The notes: generated from the letters alone by a model not told the origin. A stretch of DNA of 15,693 bases from Legionellaceae bacterium UBA2794 (GCA_002352055.1 DEHS01000013.1:16476-32168); one strand, 5' to 3'; shown: positions 1 through 7,431, counted from the first letter of the stretch. Made by a program: numbers and translations.

Positions 1-615
1 AAAGATAAACATTGGAATGAGCGGCTTTGCTAGAATCAGAGTTAGCATTACACTAGCCATACCAAGAAAAAATAAGGCAGCCTTAGCAAATGTCGCCACG
101 GTATGAAATATATTTTCTGGGGATTTTTTGGCTAAAGCATTGAGCGAGTTTTGAAGTGAATTTCTGGTTTGCGGATTGTTCTTATTTATCACCGTTGCAA
201 AATCACTAAGAACCTGATTCAGCAAGGTTAAATTTTTATGTGATACGGCATATCGATTTCTTCTGGAAAGAAAAATACCAGGTTTTAATTCATAAGGAGA
301 TATGTTGTGGAAGAGTCTGATCCCCTGCTTTAAAACCTCATCCATTTTAGTGATTTGAATTATATCCGGTTGGTTTAATATTGTTTCTAAAAGGGTAAGT
401 GCTGTGATGATGAATTGGCTGCTTTTGTGATTCCACCTGAGTTTTGCGCTTTTGCTTAATGCATTTGCAGATTCAATTAAACCGGTTTTTGTGTCGTTTG
501 GTATATCTAACTGTCCCACTGAGACAATGATGGATTCAATTTTAGATAAATAAAAATCGACGGTTACCCGGTTATAAATATCGTTGTGATTTGGGGAAAG
601 CATCTCATTGGGCAT
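1..615 (-). CDS. Unrecognised putative membrane-anchored protein, partial (C-terminus beyond left edge)
   Basis: An open frame of 205 codons runs from an ATG at 615 to the window edge without a stop, so the gene is incomplete. I do not recognise the family. Residues 1-175 are polar and probably mostly helical, with many Asn, Lys and Ser and no signal peptide. Residues about 177-205 form a long hydrophobic stretch (around FFLGMASVMLTLILAKPL) that should be one or the start of two membrane helices. A soluble N-terminal part followed by a late hydrophobic hairpin is common in Legionella Dot/Icm effectors that insert into host membranes; that role is inference. The ribosome-binding site is weak, and a second ATG four codons later (603) is an alternative start. 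The gene is divergent from ubiX across about 200 bases holding promoters for both. Confidence 0.6.
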   Translation of the reverse strand, partial: MPNEMLSPNHNDIYNRVTVDFYLSKIESIIVSVGQLDIPNDTKTGLIESANALSKSAKLRWNHKSSQFIITALTLLETILNQPDIIQITKMDEVLKQGIRLFHNISPYELKPGIFLSRRNRYAVSHKNLTLLNQVLSDFATVINKNNPQTRNSLQNSLNALAKKSPENIFHTVATFAKAALFFLGMASVMLTLILAKPLIPMFIF

Positions 616-673
616 AAAATAGTTCTCTAATTTACAACTAAATCCACACACTTAACGTTACAATCATAACGCA

Positions 674-705
674 ATTATAATGATTAAATATTAAGAGAGC
701 ATTAA
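674..705 (-). promoter_or_regulatory. Candidate promoter of the left-edge gene, with a PmrA-like half site
   Basis: Reading the minus strand, a perfect TATAAT (674-679) lies about 60 bases before the ATG at 615. No good -35 box stands at 16-18 bases. Just upstream of the -10 is CTTAATATT, which matches the half-site consensus I recall for the Legionella PmrA response regulator, but the expected second copy is poor and the site lies close to the -10. An activator-dependent promoter is possible; AT-richness makes a chance match plausible. Confidence 0.25.
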
Positions 706-782
706 CAGATTGATTTATTTTTGAACTATTTGTTGCGAATCATTTACTACTGCAGATATCCCTCACTGATCCCATTAATTTC

Positions 783-791
783 TGTTAAAAT
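783..791 (+). promoter_or_regulatory. Candidate extended -10 promoter for ubiX
   Basis: TGTTAAAAT is an extended -10 element (TGn plus TAAAAT) without a recognisable -35 box. Transcription would start near 798, giving a short leader before the ATG at 826. This favours that ATG over longer starts, but the evidence is only this motif. Confidence 0.3.
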
Positions 792-825
792 GTCTTGAAA
801 ATCCAACCGACATGTGAATTATTCT

Positions 826-1434
826 ATGAACGAACCCAAACGTATGATAGTAGGCATCAGTGGTGCTTCAGGTATCATTTATGGAATTGAACTCCTTAAA
901 ACCCTTCGTAACCTAAATATTGAAAGTCACCTGGTAATCACAAAATCTGGTGAATTAACCCGTGCTCATGAAACAGACATGAGCGCACAGGAAGTAAGGG
1001 ATTTAGCGGATTACTGTCATCCCATTCAAAATTTGGCTGCTCCTATTTCCAGTGGATCCTTTAAGACCATGGGTATGATAATTGCACCCTGTTCCATGCG
1101 TTCTTTGGCTGAGATTGCGAATGGAATCAGTAGCAATCTGCTGACCCGTGCCGCGGATGTCATATTGAAAGATAGAAGGCGACTTGTCGCCCTGGTTCGG
1201 GAATTTCCCCTACACGCAGGACATTTGAAAAATATGTTGGCAGTGACTCAAATGGGCGGAATTATTGCTCCACCTGTTCCGGCATTCTATACTCGGCCAC
1301 AATCAATCCATGATATTATCGTTCAAACGTTAGGGCGGACTCTGGATTTATTTGATATTGATACAAAAAATTTCCCGCGGTGGGGGGAAGAGGGTAAATA
1401 TTCCAGTTCGCAACAGGAACTCATAGAAAATTAA
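826..1434 (+). CDS. ubiX: Flavin prenyltransferase UbiX
   Basis: UbiX joins dimethylallyl phosphate to reduced FMN to make prenylated FMN, the cofactor of UbiD-type decarboxylases, here most likely for ubiquinone synthesis. The product (202 residues from this ATG) has the N-terminal flavin-binding GISGASG (about 10-16), the conserved SSGSFKTMGMIIAPCSM block (about 75-91), the lysine/arginine-rich helix ending in R125-E126-x-P-L, and the C-terminal PPVPAFYTRPQS segment with its active-site tyrosine (about 155), followed by an arginine near 171. Length and motif order are those of the family. An in-frame GTG at 814 would add four residues and an ATG at 844 would remove six; none has a clear ribosome-binding site. 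One odd point is Phe in the E-F-P-L motif, where Thr or Ser is usual. The next gene begins one base after the stop, so the two are probably cotranscribed. Confidence 0.93.
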   Translation: MNEPKRMIVGISGASGIIYGIELLKTLRNLNIESHLVITKSGELTRAHETDMSAQEVRDLADYCHPIQNLAAPISSGSFKTMGMIIAPCSMRSLAEIANGISSNLLTRAADVILKDRRRLVALVREFPLHAGHLKNMLAVTQMGGIIAPPVPAFYTRPQSIHDIIVQTLGRTLDLFDIDTKNFPRWGEEGKYSSSQQELIEN

Positions 1435-1435
1435 T

Positions 1436-1768
1436 ATGGATGAACTTATCGCATTGGAAAAAAAATTCCTGGCTCCTAATCAAGCAATTGATAAACTTGT
1501 GGATTTAATTGATGATGAGTTTATTGAGATAACCAGAAATGGAAGTATTCATACGAAACAGGATGTTTTACTTTGGTTGGAGCAGACGCAACCTACTGTA
1601 ATTGAAGGTTTTGATTTCACGACCCAATGGATTAGCGAAACGGTTATTTTAATAACTTACAAAACCCGGTCAAAAAGTTCAGGCCTTTATATATACAGAT
1701 CGTCGCTTTGGCGTAAAAGAGAGGATAAATGGCTTTTTATCTTCCATCAAGAAACTATTTGCAACTAG
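1436..1768 (+). CDS. Small NTF2-fold (DUF4440/SnoaL-like) protein
   Basis: A 110-residue protein with the pattern of the DUF4440/SnoaL-like branch of the NTF2 fold: an N-terminal helix (ALEKKFLAPN), a stretch ending in DDEFIEITRNGSIHTKQDVL, and later beta strands closing with SSLWRKREDKWLFIFHQET. The closing R-S-S-x-W-x-x-x-x-x-x-W-L-F-x-F-H-Q-E-T pattern is typical of these domains, which bind small ligands or act as enzymes of varied specificity; substrate and reaction cannot be told here. No signal peptide or membrane segment is seen. It starts one base after the ubiX stop, suggesting cotranscription and translational coupling; its own ribosome-binding site is weak. Any functional link to prenyl-FMN is only guilt by association. 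Confidence 0.75.
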   Translation: MDELIALEKKFLAPNQAIDKLVDLIDDEFIEITRNGSIHTKQDVLLWLEQTQPTVIEGFDFTTQWISETVILITYKTRSKSSGLYIYRSSLWRKREDKWLFIFHQETICN

Positions 1769-1800
1769 TTATTTCTCATTCATCAAGGATTTAGACACTC

Positions 1801-1837
1801 AAAATAAACTTAATTGAGAGCATCGCTCCCAATTAAG
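1801..1837 (-). terminator. Intrinsic terminator between convergent genes
   Basis: Positions 1809-1837 form a near-perfect hairpin: CTTAATTG and GAGC pair with GCTC and CAATTAAG around a 3-base ATC loop, with one A/C mismatch. On the minus strand the stem is followed directly by TTTATTTT, the form of a rho-independent terminator for the DUF3309 gene. On the plus strand the following run is less T-rich but could still help end the ubiX transcript. Confidence 0.75.
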
Positions 1838-1839
1838 TG

Positions 1840-1855
1840 AGGATTTTATAATCCT
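1840..1855. repeat. Short palindrome overlapping the DUF3309 stop codon
   Basis: AGGATT-TTAT-AATCCT is a perfect 6-bp inverted repeat with a 4-base loop, two bases beyond the main terminator hairpin. It overlaps two bases of the TAG stop at 1854-1856. It may be part of the same termination region or a chance palindrome. Confidence 0.45.
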
Positions 1856-2015
1856 ATAGTGGTACTTTACCCAATAATATCATTATCAACAAAATAACGA
1901 GCAAAAGGCCAATCAAGCCACTTGGTCCATATCCCCAATTTTTGCTATGACCCCACCTTGGTAAACCACCAACTAACATTAGAATTAAAACAATAAGCAG
2001 TATAGTCCCTAACAT
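1854..2015 (-). CDS. DUF3309 small membrane protein (53 residues)
   Basis: This short gene reads MLGTILLIVLILMLVGGLPRW at its start, continues with GHSKNWGYGPSGLIG, and ends in a second hydrophobic stretch and GKVPL. It is a clear member of the DUF3309 family: two hydrophobic helices flanking a conserved LPRW...WGYGPSG loop. Members are about 50 residues, so it is full length. The role is unknown; it should sit in the inner membrane with the Trp/Gly loop between two helices. A strong ribosome-binding site (AAGGAG) stands 6 bases before the ATG, and a terminator hairpin follows the stop, so it is a real single-gene transcription unit. A weak promoter candidate (TTGAAA at 2064-2069, no clean -10) lies upstream. 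Confidence 0.88.
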   Translation of the reverse strand: MLGTILLIVLILMLVGGLPRWGHSKNWGYGPSGLIGLLLVILLIMILLGKVPL

Positions 2016-2207
2016 TTGATTCTCCTTATAAAATGGAACAAATTAAGATTAAGCTAATTAGTCTTTCAAAGATAGTATTTCCTAAAATCCTTTAACTAAT
2101 TGATTTTTATGTAAATATTTGGAACAGATTAATTAGTATATGACATAAAAAGGGATTATGTTATTATTTTTATCGGCATTAACAGGACATAGTTAAAGGA
2201 TGGACAC

Positions 2208-3218
2208 ATGGATTTAAATACAGCACTGGCATTAGAAGAGGCCCACAAAGCGACATTAACAAATCTAACTATAAAAGAGCCTTTGACCAAAGACAGTATC
2301 AAACAGTTGATGACTCTCATTCCCAAACTTAAATCTCTGGAAACATTTACCCTCTCAAGTACTTTACCCGAAAAATATATTGTTCCATTGTTCATCCAGC
2401 TTACAGAGTGTCGTGCACTTACCTATTTAAATGTAACAAATAACATTATTTATAAAAATCATTTCATTCAGTTGATTGAAATGTATGCACGATTTAAAGG
2501 GATTATAGCGATTGACTTAAGTAATAACTGCATTACTGATTTAGAACTATCTGAGGATCATTTAAAAAGTATTGGAAAATGGTCCTCTTTAGTTAGAATA
2601 AATTTTGCAGGTAACTCAATCGATGAAATGTCTTTAAGGCAAATTAATAATATTCTTGACCAACATCGTACCTTTCACACAAAATTATTGGCTGCGATAA
2701 AGGACGACAAGCCGATAGATAAAATTGAAAATCTCATCCATGATGGGGCAAATATTAATGTTAAGATTGAAGTGAATCGTCCTTTTATACCCCTGGATAC
2801 GCCTTTGCATTTAGCAGTCAGGTTAGGATATTCCGATGTTGTTGCCTATTTACTAAGGAATGAAGCTGATCCCAAATTTGGTTATGTCGTAGAGGAAACT
2901 ATTTTAAATAGTGCACAACATGAATATCAGTTTTTGCAAGCGCAGAACCCTAAATCTAAAGATGCTTTTGAATTTGAAAAGATCATTCATTTTTTACAAG
3001 ATCCTTGTGGCAATAAATATACATCCGGTCCTAATGCTGATTTTGAATATGATGGTAATAAAAACATCGCGGTTGAAAGTGTCTCAGGTCCTGTGGCAAA
3101 TGCCAGGATAATCAATGGTAAAACCAGGGCGCTATCGTTTATTAAACCTGTAATAGATAAAGAGAAGACTAATAAAGAAGATTTAGACTCAAAAGTCTTC
3201 TCTCACCCCATGGCCTGA
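2208..3218 (+). CDS. Leucine-rich-repeat plus ankyrin-repeat protein, candidate effector
   Basis: A 336-residue soluble protein joining two eukaryote-style binding modules. The N-terminal half has leucine-rich repeats, visible as LTYLNVTNNII (about 71-81), IIAIDLSNNCIT (about 99-110) and LVRINFAGNSID (about 128-139), spaced about 28-30 residues apart as in the RNase-inhibitor type. The middle has ankyrin repeats: LLAAIKDDKPIDKIENLIHD (about 160-179, degenerate) and TPLHLAVRLGYSDVVAYLL (about 198-216, near consensus). The C-terminal 110 residues are polar and unassigned, ending in a charged tail (KEKTNKEDLDSKVF) compatible with, but not proof of, a Dot/Icm signal. There is no signal peptide. 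Such proteins bind other proteins, and in Legionella many are host-directed. AAAGGA before the ATG supports the start. The comEC gene converges on it 31 bases downstream. Confidence 0.85.
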   Translation: MDLNTALALEEAHKATLTNLTIKEPLTKDSIKQLMTLIPKLKSLETFTLSSTLPEKYIVPLFIQLTECRALTYLNVTNNIIYKNHFIQLIEMYARFKGIIAIDLSNNCITDLELSEDHLKSIGKWSSLVRINFAGNSIDEMSLRQINNILDQHRTFHTKLLAAIKDDKPIDKIENLIHDGANINVKIEVNRPFIPLDTPLHLAVRLGYSDVVAYLLRNEADPKFGYVVEETILNSAQHEYQFLQAQNPKSKDAFEFEKIIHFLQDPCGNKYTSGPNADFEYDGNKNIAVESVSGPVANARIINGKTRALSFIKPVIDKEKTNKEDLDSKVFSHPMA

Positions 3219-3249
3219 TAACATGATTATAAATCAGGATTAAGTTAAG

Positions 3250-5463
3250 TTAACGCCCGCTATAACATTGCGGTGCCTGTATTTGGCCCTGTGTCGGGAG
3301 TAATAGTTGAGTCATTCCACATTCATCAGTTCGATAAAAAGGAATGTCTAACCGGTGCATGTTTTCCAGAGGTTGGGCGTGGGGGAAATGGAAACGATTA
3401 TCAAACCCGAGTGATGCAATAGCATACCGTGGTTGAACTTCAAGCAAAAATCGATACGAGGACGAGGTTTTACTGCCATGGTGGGGCACTATTAAAATAT
3501 CCGATTTAAGTTGTTCGCCATATTCTGTTACCAGATAATCTTCTGCAACCTGTTCTATGTCTCCGGCTAATAAAATGCTACTGGTGGCATTACGCACTTG
3601 TAAAATGCACGAGTTATTGTTCTTGTCATCGAAATTTTTATTTATGGGTAAAAAGCGAAAATGCACATCATCCCAGGTCCATGGTTGAAAATCATGACAA
3701 TTTACTTCGTGATCAAAATATTTTAAATTATTGACTAATAATTGACTCACGGGAATTTCTTCTTCTATCGACTGTAAGCCTCCACGGTGATCTTTATCAG
3801 GATGACTGATTATTATTTTATCTACTTTTTTTATTTGAACCGATTTAAAGAAAGGCAAAATGACCATTTTACCCAAATCACTTCCTTGAAAAAATTGATC
3901 TCCGGTATCATAAAGAGCGATATGATTCTTAGTCTTTAATACCACGGCAAGGCCTTGTCCGACATCAAGAATCTGTACTAATAATTCGCCAGATTGTACC
4001 TCTGGACGAGTTGAGGAAAACAAGGGTATCAATAGCCATAATCCCGCTATATTATTGAAGGGTTTAACAGGGAGCACTAGTTTGATAAGCAATGCCCCCA
4101 ATAGAGCCAAAACCATAACCAGAGAGGGTAATGGCCAAGTTATATTAATCAGGGCAAGGTGTTCTACCCAGGTCAGTCCGCTAAATAGTATGGTAATTAA
4201 CCAACCTAAAGGTTTCATGATTAACCAGGCCCACGGATAAGAATTCAGGAGCATGGTCAGTAGTGCTAATGGAATTATAAAAAATCCAACTAGAGGAATT
4301 GCAAAGAGATTTGCGAAAAATCCATTAATTGAACCATATGAAAACCAATATAAAGTAAGTGGCATTAGTCCAATCAGGCAACTTAATTGCACTGCCAGAG
4401 CACTATTATACCCCTTTAAACGCCAGCGTTGCTGCGTGAGAAGAATGCATGCCACTGCTAAAAATGAAAAATAAAATCCTTGCATAAATACGGCATGAGG
4501 CTCTATAAATAAAACACCAAAGATGGCGTAGCGCCAAATCTGCCAGGAAGTGAGACGCTGTTTACCTAAACATTGAATGGTATAAAACAGGCAGCCTATT
4601 AATGCTCTTTGTACAGGGGGTGCGAAGCCCGCTAAAAAGGCATAAAGCACTGCGACAGTGAGTCCGCAAATACTGGCGACTGATATCGCCGGTATTCGCA
4701 AACATAAATAGCTGCTCCTTGTCCACAAATTACGAATAATCCAAAAAACCAAACCAGAAAGTAATGCGATATGCTCACCAGAAATGCCAAATAAATGAGT
4801 CGTTCCTGTGCGTCTGAAAAGATTCCACTCCTCTTGTCCTATATGTGAGGTCAAATTGAGTGTTAATGCTGCAATTACTCCAGCGGTTTTTTTGTCTGGT
4901 GCCAGATGAACAAGTGAGGTACTTAAATGCTCGCGTAAAGGCAACCAGGAAAAGGGCGCAGGATTTGCACTAGGCAATAATTGATTATCTTTCCCATTAA
5001 TATAACCTGTCCAGAGGATGTGACGAGTTGCTAAGGTAGTCACGTAATCGTAACTTCCCGGATTATTGAAGTTTTTTGGTCTTTTTAATTTAGCAGATAA
5101 CTGCCAGTGTTGATTTGCGTGCAAGGCAGGTATTTGATTATACCAAGACAGCTGCACTAATCCTTGGGCTGGATGGCCATTAATTTCACTCATTCGAAAA
5201 ACAAACTGGGTTTTATGATCCCCTTGCAATGGAATCGAATCAATTACGCCACGTATTAATGCATGAGGAATAACTTGCGCTTTTGGAAACCCTGAAGGTG
5301 ACTCTAGGTATTGATGCCCCCATGCCAGGAACATGCCTAAAAAAAACAGGTTCAGAATAGCAAATCGCGGAGTAATAAATAAAAATAATACTACGATTAG
5401 AAGTAGGTAATGATTATGGGTATAGACATAAATTATACCGATGAGAAAACAAAAAAGTTCCAT
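3250..5463 (-). CDS. comEC: ComEC/Rec2 DNA-uptake channel protein
   Basis: ComEC is the inner-membrane channel that brings single-stranded DNA into the cell during natural transformation. From the ATG at 5463 the product has 737 residues, a normal length. The N-terminus has close hydrophobic helices (about 1-45), then a soluble OB-like DUF4131 region (about 65-170), then the multi-helix Competence domain (about 190-490, including RTGTTHLFGISGEHIALLSG and GFAPPVQRALIG). The C-terminus is a metallo-beta-lactamase-fold domain with SHPDKDHRGG (H554, D556, D558, H559), LLAGDIE (D635) and VPHHGSKTSS (H661-H662), so the nuclease-like metal site looks intact. An in-frame TTG at 5499 would add 12 residues (MHQLECPTCKEK), a less likely start. 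A type IV pilin gene lies directly upstream on the same strand, which fits a shared role in DNA uptake. Confidence 0.93.
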   Translation of the reverse strand: MELFCFLIGIIYVYTHNHYLLLIVVLFLFITPRFAILNLFFLGMFLAWGHQYLESPSGFPKAQVIPHALIRGVIDSIPLQGDHKTQFVFRMSEINGHPAQGLVQLSWYNQIPALHANQHWQLSAKLKRPKNFNNPGSYDYVTTLATRHILWTGYINGKDNQLLPSANPAPFSWLPLREHLSTSLVHLAPDKKTAGVIAALTLNLTSHIGQEEWNLFRRTGTTHLFGISGEHIALLSGLVFWIIRNLWTRSSYLCLRIPAISVASICGLTVAVLYAFLAGFAPPVQRALIGCLFYTIQCLGKQRLTSWQIWRYAIFGVLFIEPHAVFMQGFYFSFLAVACILLTQQRWRLKGYNSALAVQLSCLIGLMPLTLYWFSYGSINGFFANLFAIPLVGFFIIPLALLTMLLNSYPWAWLIMKPLGWLITILFSGLTWVEHLALINITWPLPSLVMVLALLGALLIKLVLPVKPFNNIAGLWLLIPLFSSTRPEVQSGELLVQILDVGQGLAVVLKTKNHIALYDTGDQFFQGSDLGKMVILPFFKSVQIKKVDKIIISHPDKDHRGGLQSIEEEIPVSQLLVNNLKYFDHEVNCHDFQPWTWDDVHFRFLPINKNFDDKNNNSCILQVRNATSSILLAGDIEQVAEDYLVTEYGEQLKSDILIVPHHGSKTSSSYRFLLEVQPRYAIASLGFDNRFHFPHAQPLENMHRLDIPFYRTDECGMTQLLLPTQGQIQAPQCYSGR

Positions 5464-5579
5464 TTTTTCTTTGCAAGTTGGACACTCCAATTGATGCAAT
5501 GTAATCAGGTAGCGGTATAATGTAAAGTAATTCCGTTAAAATCCAGCCTGATTAACATTATGAAGTTCAATCATACTCT

Positions 5580-6017
5580 CTAACCCCAACATTCATTCGT
5601 TACATTTCCGCCTGAATTTAAGGCAGTTTTCACTCCATTATTCGTAATCTTAAAAGAGGCACACTGCGTGTCAGCACTCTGACTTTCAAGAGCTGTTGCA
5701 ATGAGAGTATAGGTTTTGGTGTCACGATTTAATAATGAAATTGAATAAAATTGTTCTATAGATAAATGCGGGAATGCGGGTAAAGAAGCGCAATCAGCGA
5801 TATAGGAGTAATTGCTATTAAAACATTCTTCCAGGACAAGTTGATCATGGGCCAGGGTAATTAATGCATCGGTGCGACGGGCTTTACGAATGGAACTTAG
5901 ATAAGAGGGGTAAGCAATACTGCCTATAAGGGCACTAATTATTAGAACGGTTAATATCTCAGTAAGTGTGAACCCAGCTTTTTGAATGATGCTGGTTTGG
6001 AACAACAGGAATTTCAT
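5580..6017 (-). CDS. Type IV minor pilin, ComP/PilE-like
   Basis: A 145-residue prepilin. The class III leader of 15 residues ends in K-A-G, with the PilD cleavage site G/F and then TLTEILTVLIISALIGS, including the conserved Glu at mature position 5. The next segment, SYLSSIRKARRTDALITLAHDQLVLEECF split by the helix, matches the minor-pilin family that includes Neisseria ComP (the DNA-uptake-sequence receptor) and PilE-like minor pilins. Four cysteines follow (ECF, DCA, TQC, NEC), the last two placed like the C-terminal disulfide loop. It should be exported, processed by PilD and built into a type IV or DNA-uptake pilus. AAGGA 7 bases before the ATG supports the start. It lies about 115 bases before comEC on the same strand. 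Whether it is the DNA receptor, a priming pilin or another minor pilin cannot be told from sequence alone. Confidence 0.88.
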   Translation of the reverse strand: MKFLLFQTSIIQKAGFTLTEILTVLIISALIGSIAYPSYLSSIRKARRTDALITLAHDQLVLEECFNSNYSYIADCASLPAFPHLSIEQFYSISLLNRDTKTYTLIATALESQSADTQCASFKITNNGVKTALNSGGNVTNECWG

Positions 6018-6037
6018 TTAAATCCTTTTAAATGGTA

Positions 6038-6077
6038 TTAATTTAATCCCGCAGTAAACCACGGGATGATAAATTAA
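6038..6077 (-). terminator. Stem-loop between rhlE and the pilin gene
   Basis: TTAATTTA-ATCCCG (6038-6051) pairs with CGGGAT-TAAATTAA (6062-6077, with a 2-base GA bulge) around a 10-base loop. It begins 8 bases beyond the rhlE stop and ends 20 bases before the pilin ATG. There is no clean U-run after it on the minus strand, so it may be an imperfect terminator, an attenuator or an mRNA-processing/stability element that sets pilin expression apart from the helicase. Confidence 0.5.
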
Positions 6078-6085
6078 ACAGGTAA

Positions 6086-7345
6086 TTATTTGGTTTTAGC
6101 AGCACGCCTGGCAAAAGGTTTTCGATCCGTTTTATTTGCCGGGGAAGCAGATTTTCTTTTGAAAGGAACATTTCTTTTAGGTGGTATGGAGGCAGTGGTA
6201 TTAGGCAGATTATGATTGGGTTCAAAATCCTCTATTTCCACGCGCTCTAATTTCCTTTTAATTAGCTTTTCTATTGCCATTAATTGCCCAGCCTCATCAG
6301 CAGAAACCAATGATACAGCCAGCCCAGATGCCCCGGCTCGACCAGTTCGGCCTATTCGATGAACGTAATCCTCGGGTACCTGGGGAAGATCAAAATTAAC
6401 GACACAGGGCAATTGATCTATATCAATACCGCGTGCAGCAATATCCGTTGCTACGAGTATATGCAACTCCCCAGATTTAAATTCAGCCAAAGCTTTAGTG
6501 CGCTGGGACTGAGATTTATTACCATGGATTGCAGCAGCATAAATATGTTCTTCAGCTAATTGCTTTACTAATTTATTGGCGCCATGTTTGGTTCGGGAGA
6601 AGACTAAAGTTTGTCCCCATTTATTTTTATGAATCAAATGACTTAATAAAGCGGGCTTACGGCTCTTGTCTACCGGATGCACCATCTGTTTAATGGCAAC
6701 TACCGTTGCATTTCGCGGGGCGACGTCAATTTCAACCGGTTGATTTAATATCCCTTTTACCAAAGCACGAATTTCTTCAGAGAATGTTGCAGAGAACATT
6801 AAATTTTGTCGGTTTCTGGGTAATAATTTGATGATACGTTTAATGTCATGAATGAAGCCCATGTCCAACATTCGATCCGCTTCATCCAGAATAAGCGTAT
6901 TCACTTCATCCAGTTGAATGGCGCGCTGTTGGTGTAAATCCAGTAAACGTCCTGGAGTTGCTACCAATATTTCCACCCCTCCACGCAATTTCATCATTTG
7001 TGGACTAATTTTCACACCACCAAATACAACTGCTGAGCGCAGGGATAAATGCTTACCGTATTGAACGATACTTTCCTGTACCTGAGCTGCAAGCTCCCGT
7101 GTGGGGGTTACGATTAAAACTTTGGTATGATTACTCTTGGCTCGGGGCATATCATGAAGCTTATGCAAGATAGGCAGCACGAAACTGGCCGTTTTCCCGG
7201 TACCTGTTTGGGCTGAAGCCAGCACATCTTTACCCTTTAGAACTGCTGGTATCGCCTGGATTTGAATGGGGGAGGGTTCAGTGTAGCCTAATTCTTCTAC
7301 AGCGCGAAGTAGTGGCTCTATCAATCCCAAAGACTTAAAACTCAT
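6086..7345 (-). CDS. rhlE: DEAD-box RNA helicase, RhlE type
   Basis: An ATP-dependent RNA helicase of 419 residues. Motifs appear in order: Q motif GYTEPSPIQIQAIP (20-33), motif I AQTGTGKT (45-52), Ia PTRELAAQ (81-88), TPGRL (130-134), DEAD (154-157), SAT (185-187), VATDIAARGID (298-308) and HRIGRTGRAG (329-338). The short N-terminus beginning MSFKSLGL and the basic, low-complexity C-terminal tail (about 385-419, rich in Lys, Arg and Pro) are typical of the RhlE group, which acts in ribosome assembly and RNA turnover, often in the cold. An in-frame ATG six codons upstream (7363) exists, but AAAGGA at 7352-7357 stands 6 bases before the ATG at 7345 and decides the start. An extended -10 promoter lies about 80 bases upstream. 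Confidence 0.94.
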   Translation of the reverse strand: MSFKSLGLIEPLLRAVEELGYTEPSPIQIQAIPAVLKGKDVLASAQTGTGKTASFVLPILHKLHDMPRAKSNHTKVLIVTPTRELAAQVQESIVQYGKHLSLRSAVVFGGVKISPQMMKLRGGVEILVATPGRLLDLHQQRAIQLDEVNTLILDEADRMLDMGFIHDIKRIIKLLPRNRQNLMFSATFSEEIRALVKGILNQPVEIDVAPRNATVVAIKQMVHPVDKSRKPALLSHLIHKNKWGQTLVFSRTKHGANKLVKQLAEEHIYAAAIHGNKSQSQRTKALAEFKSGELHILVATDIAARGIDIDQLPCVVNFDLPQVPEDYVHRIGRTGRAGASGLAVSLVSADEAGQLMAIEKLIKRKLERVEIEDFEPNHNLPNTTASIPPKRNVPFKRKSASPANKTDRKPFARRAAKTK

Positions 7346-7351
7346 AATATT

Positions 7352-7357
7352 TCCTTT
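7352..7357 (-). promoter_or_regulatory. Ribosome-binding site deciding the rhlE start
   Basis: AAAGGA on the minus strand lies 6 bases before the ATG at 7345 and inside the coding part of the longer alternative frame, so the shorter start is preferred. Confidence 0.8.
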
Positions 7358-7422
7358 ATACATCTCATTTCTGACAAAGAATTGTGCGTATTACTCAATT
7401 CAATGTGACTATTTTTGAAACA

Positions 7423-7431
7423 ATTATACCA
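7423..7431 (-). promoter_or_regulatory. Extended -10 promoter of rhlE
   Basis: The minus strand reads TGGTATAAT, a perfect extended -10 element, about 78 bases before the rhlE ATG. There is no good -35 box, as is usual with extended -10 promoters. It lies between the SNARE-like gene's stop and rhlE and would give a leader of roughly 70 bases. Confidence 0.6.

Noticed and set aside
2156..2395. Minus-strand frame of 79 codons over the start of the LRR/ankyrin gene
   Set aside because: It lies opposite a gene with clear repeats and a good ribosome-binding site, and its product has no recognisable features.
3214..3238. Hairpin CCTGAT...ATCAGG after the LRR/ankyrin gene
   Set aside because: Six pairs with a 13-base loop and no T-run on either side; not a convincing terminator.
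4055..4474. Two plus-strand frames inside comEC
   Set aside because: They are antisense to the conserved Competence domain of ComEC and show no domain or start signal of their own.
5464..5499. 12-residue N-terminal extension of ComEC from a TTG, with a C-x-x-C pair
   Set aside because: The start is a rare codon and the C-x-x-C pair is isolated. The ATG at 5463 directly before the hydrophobic N-terminus fits the family better.
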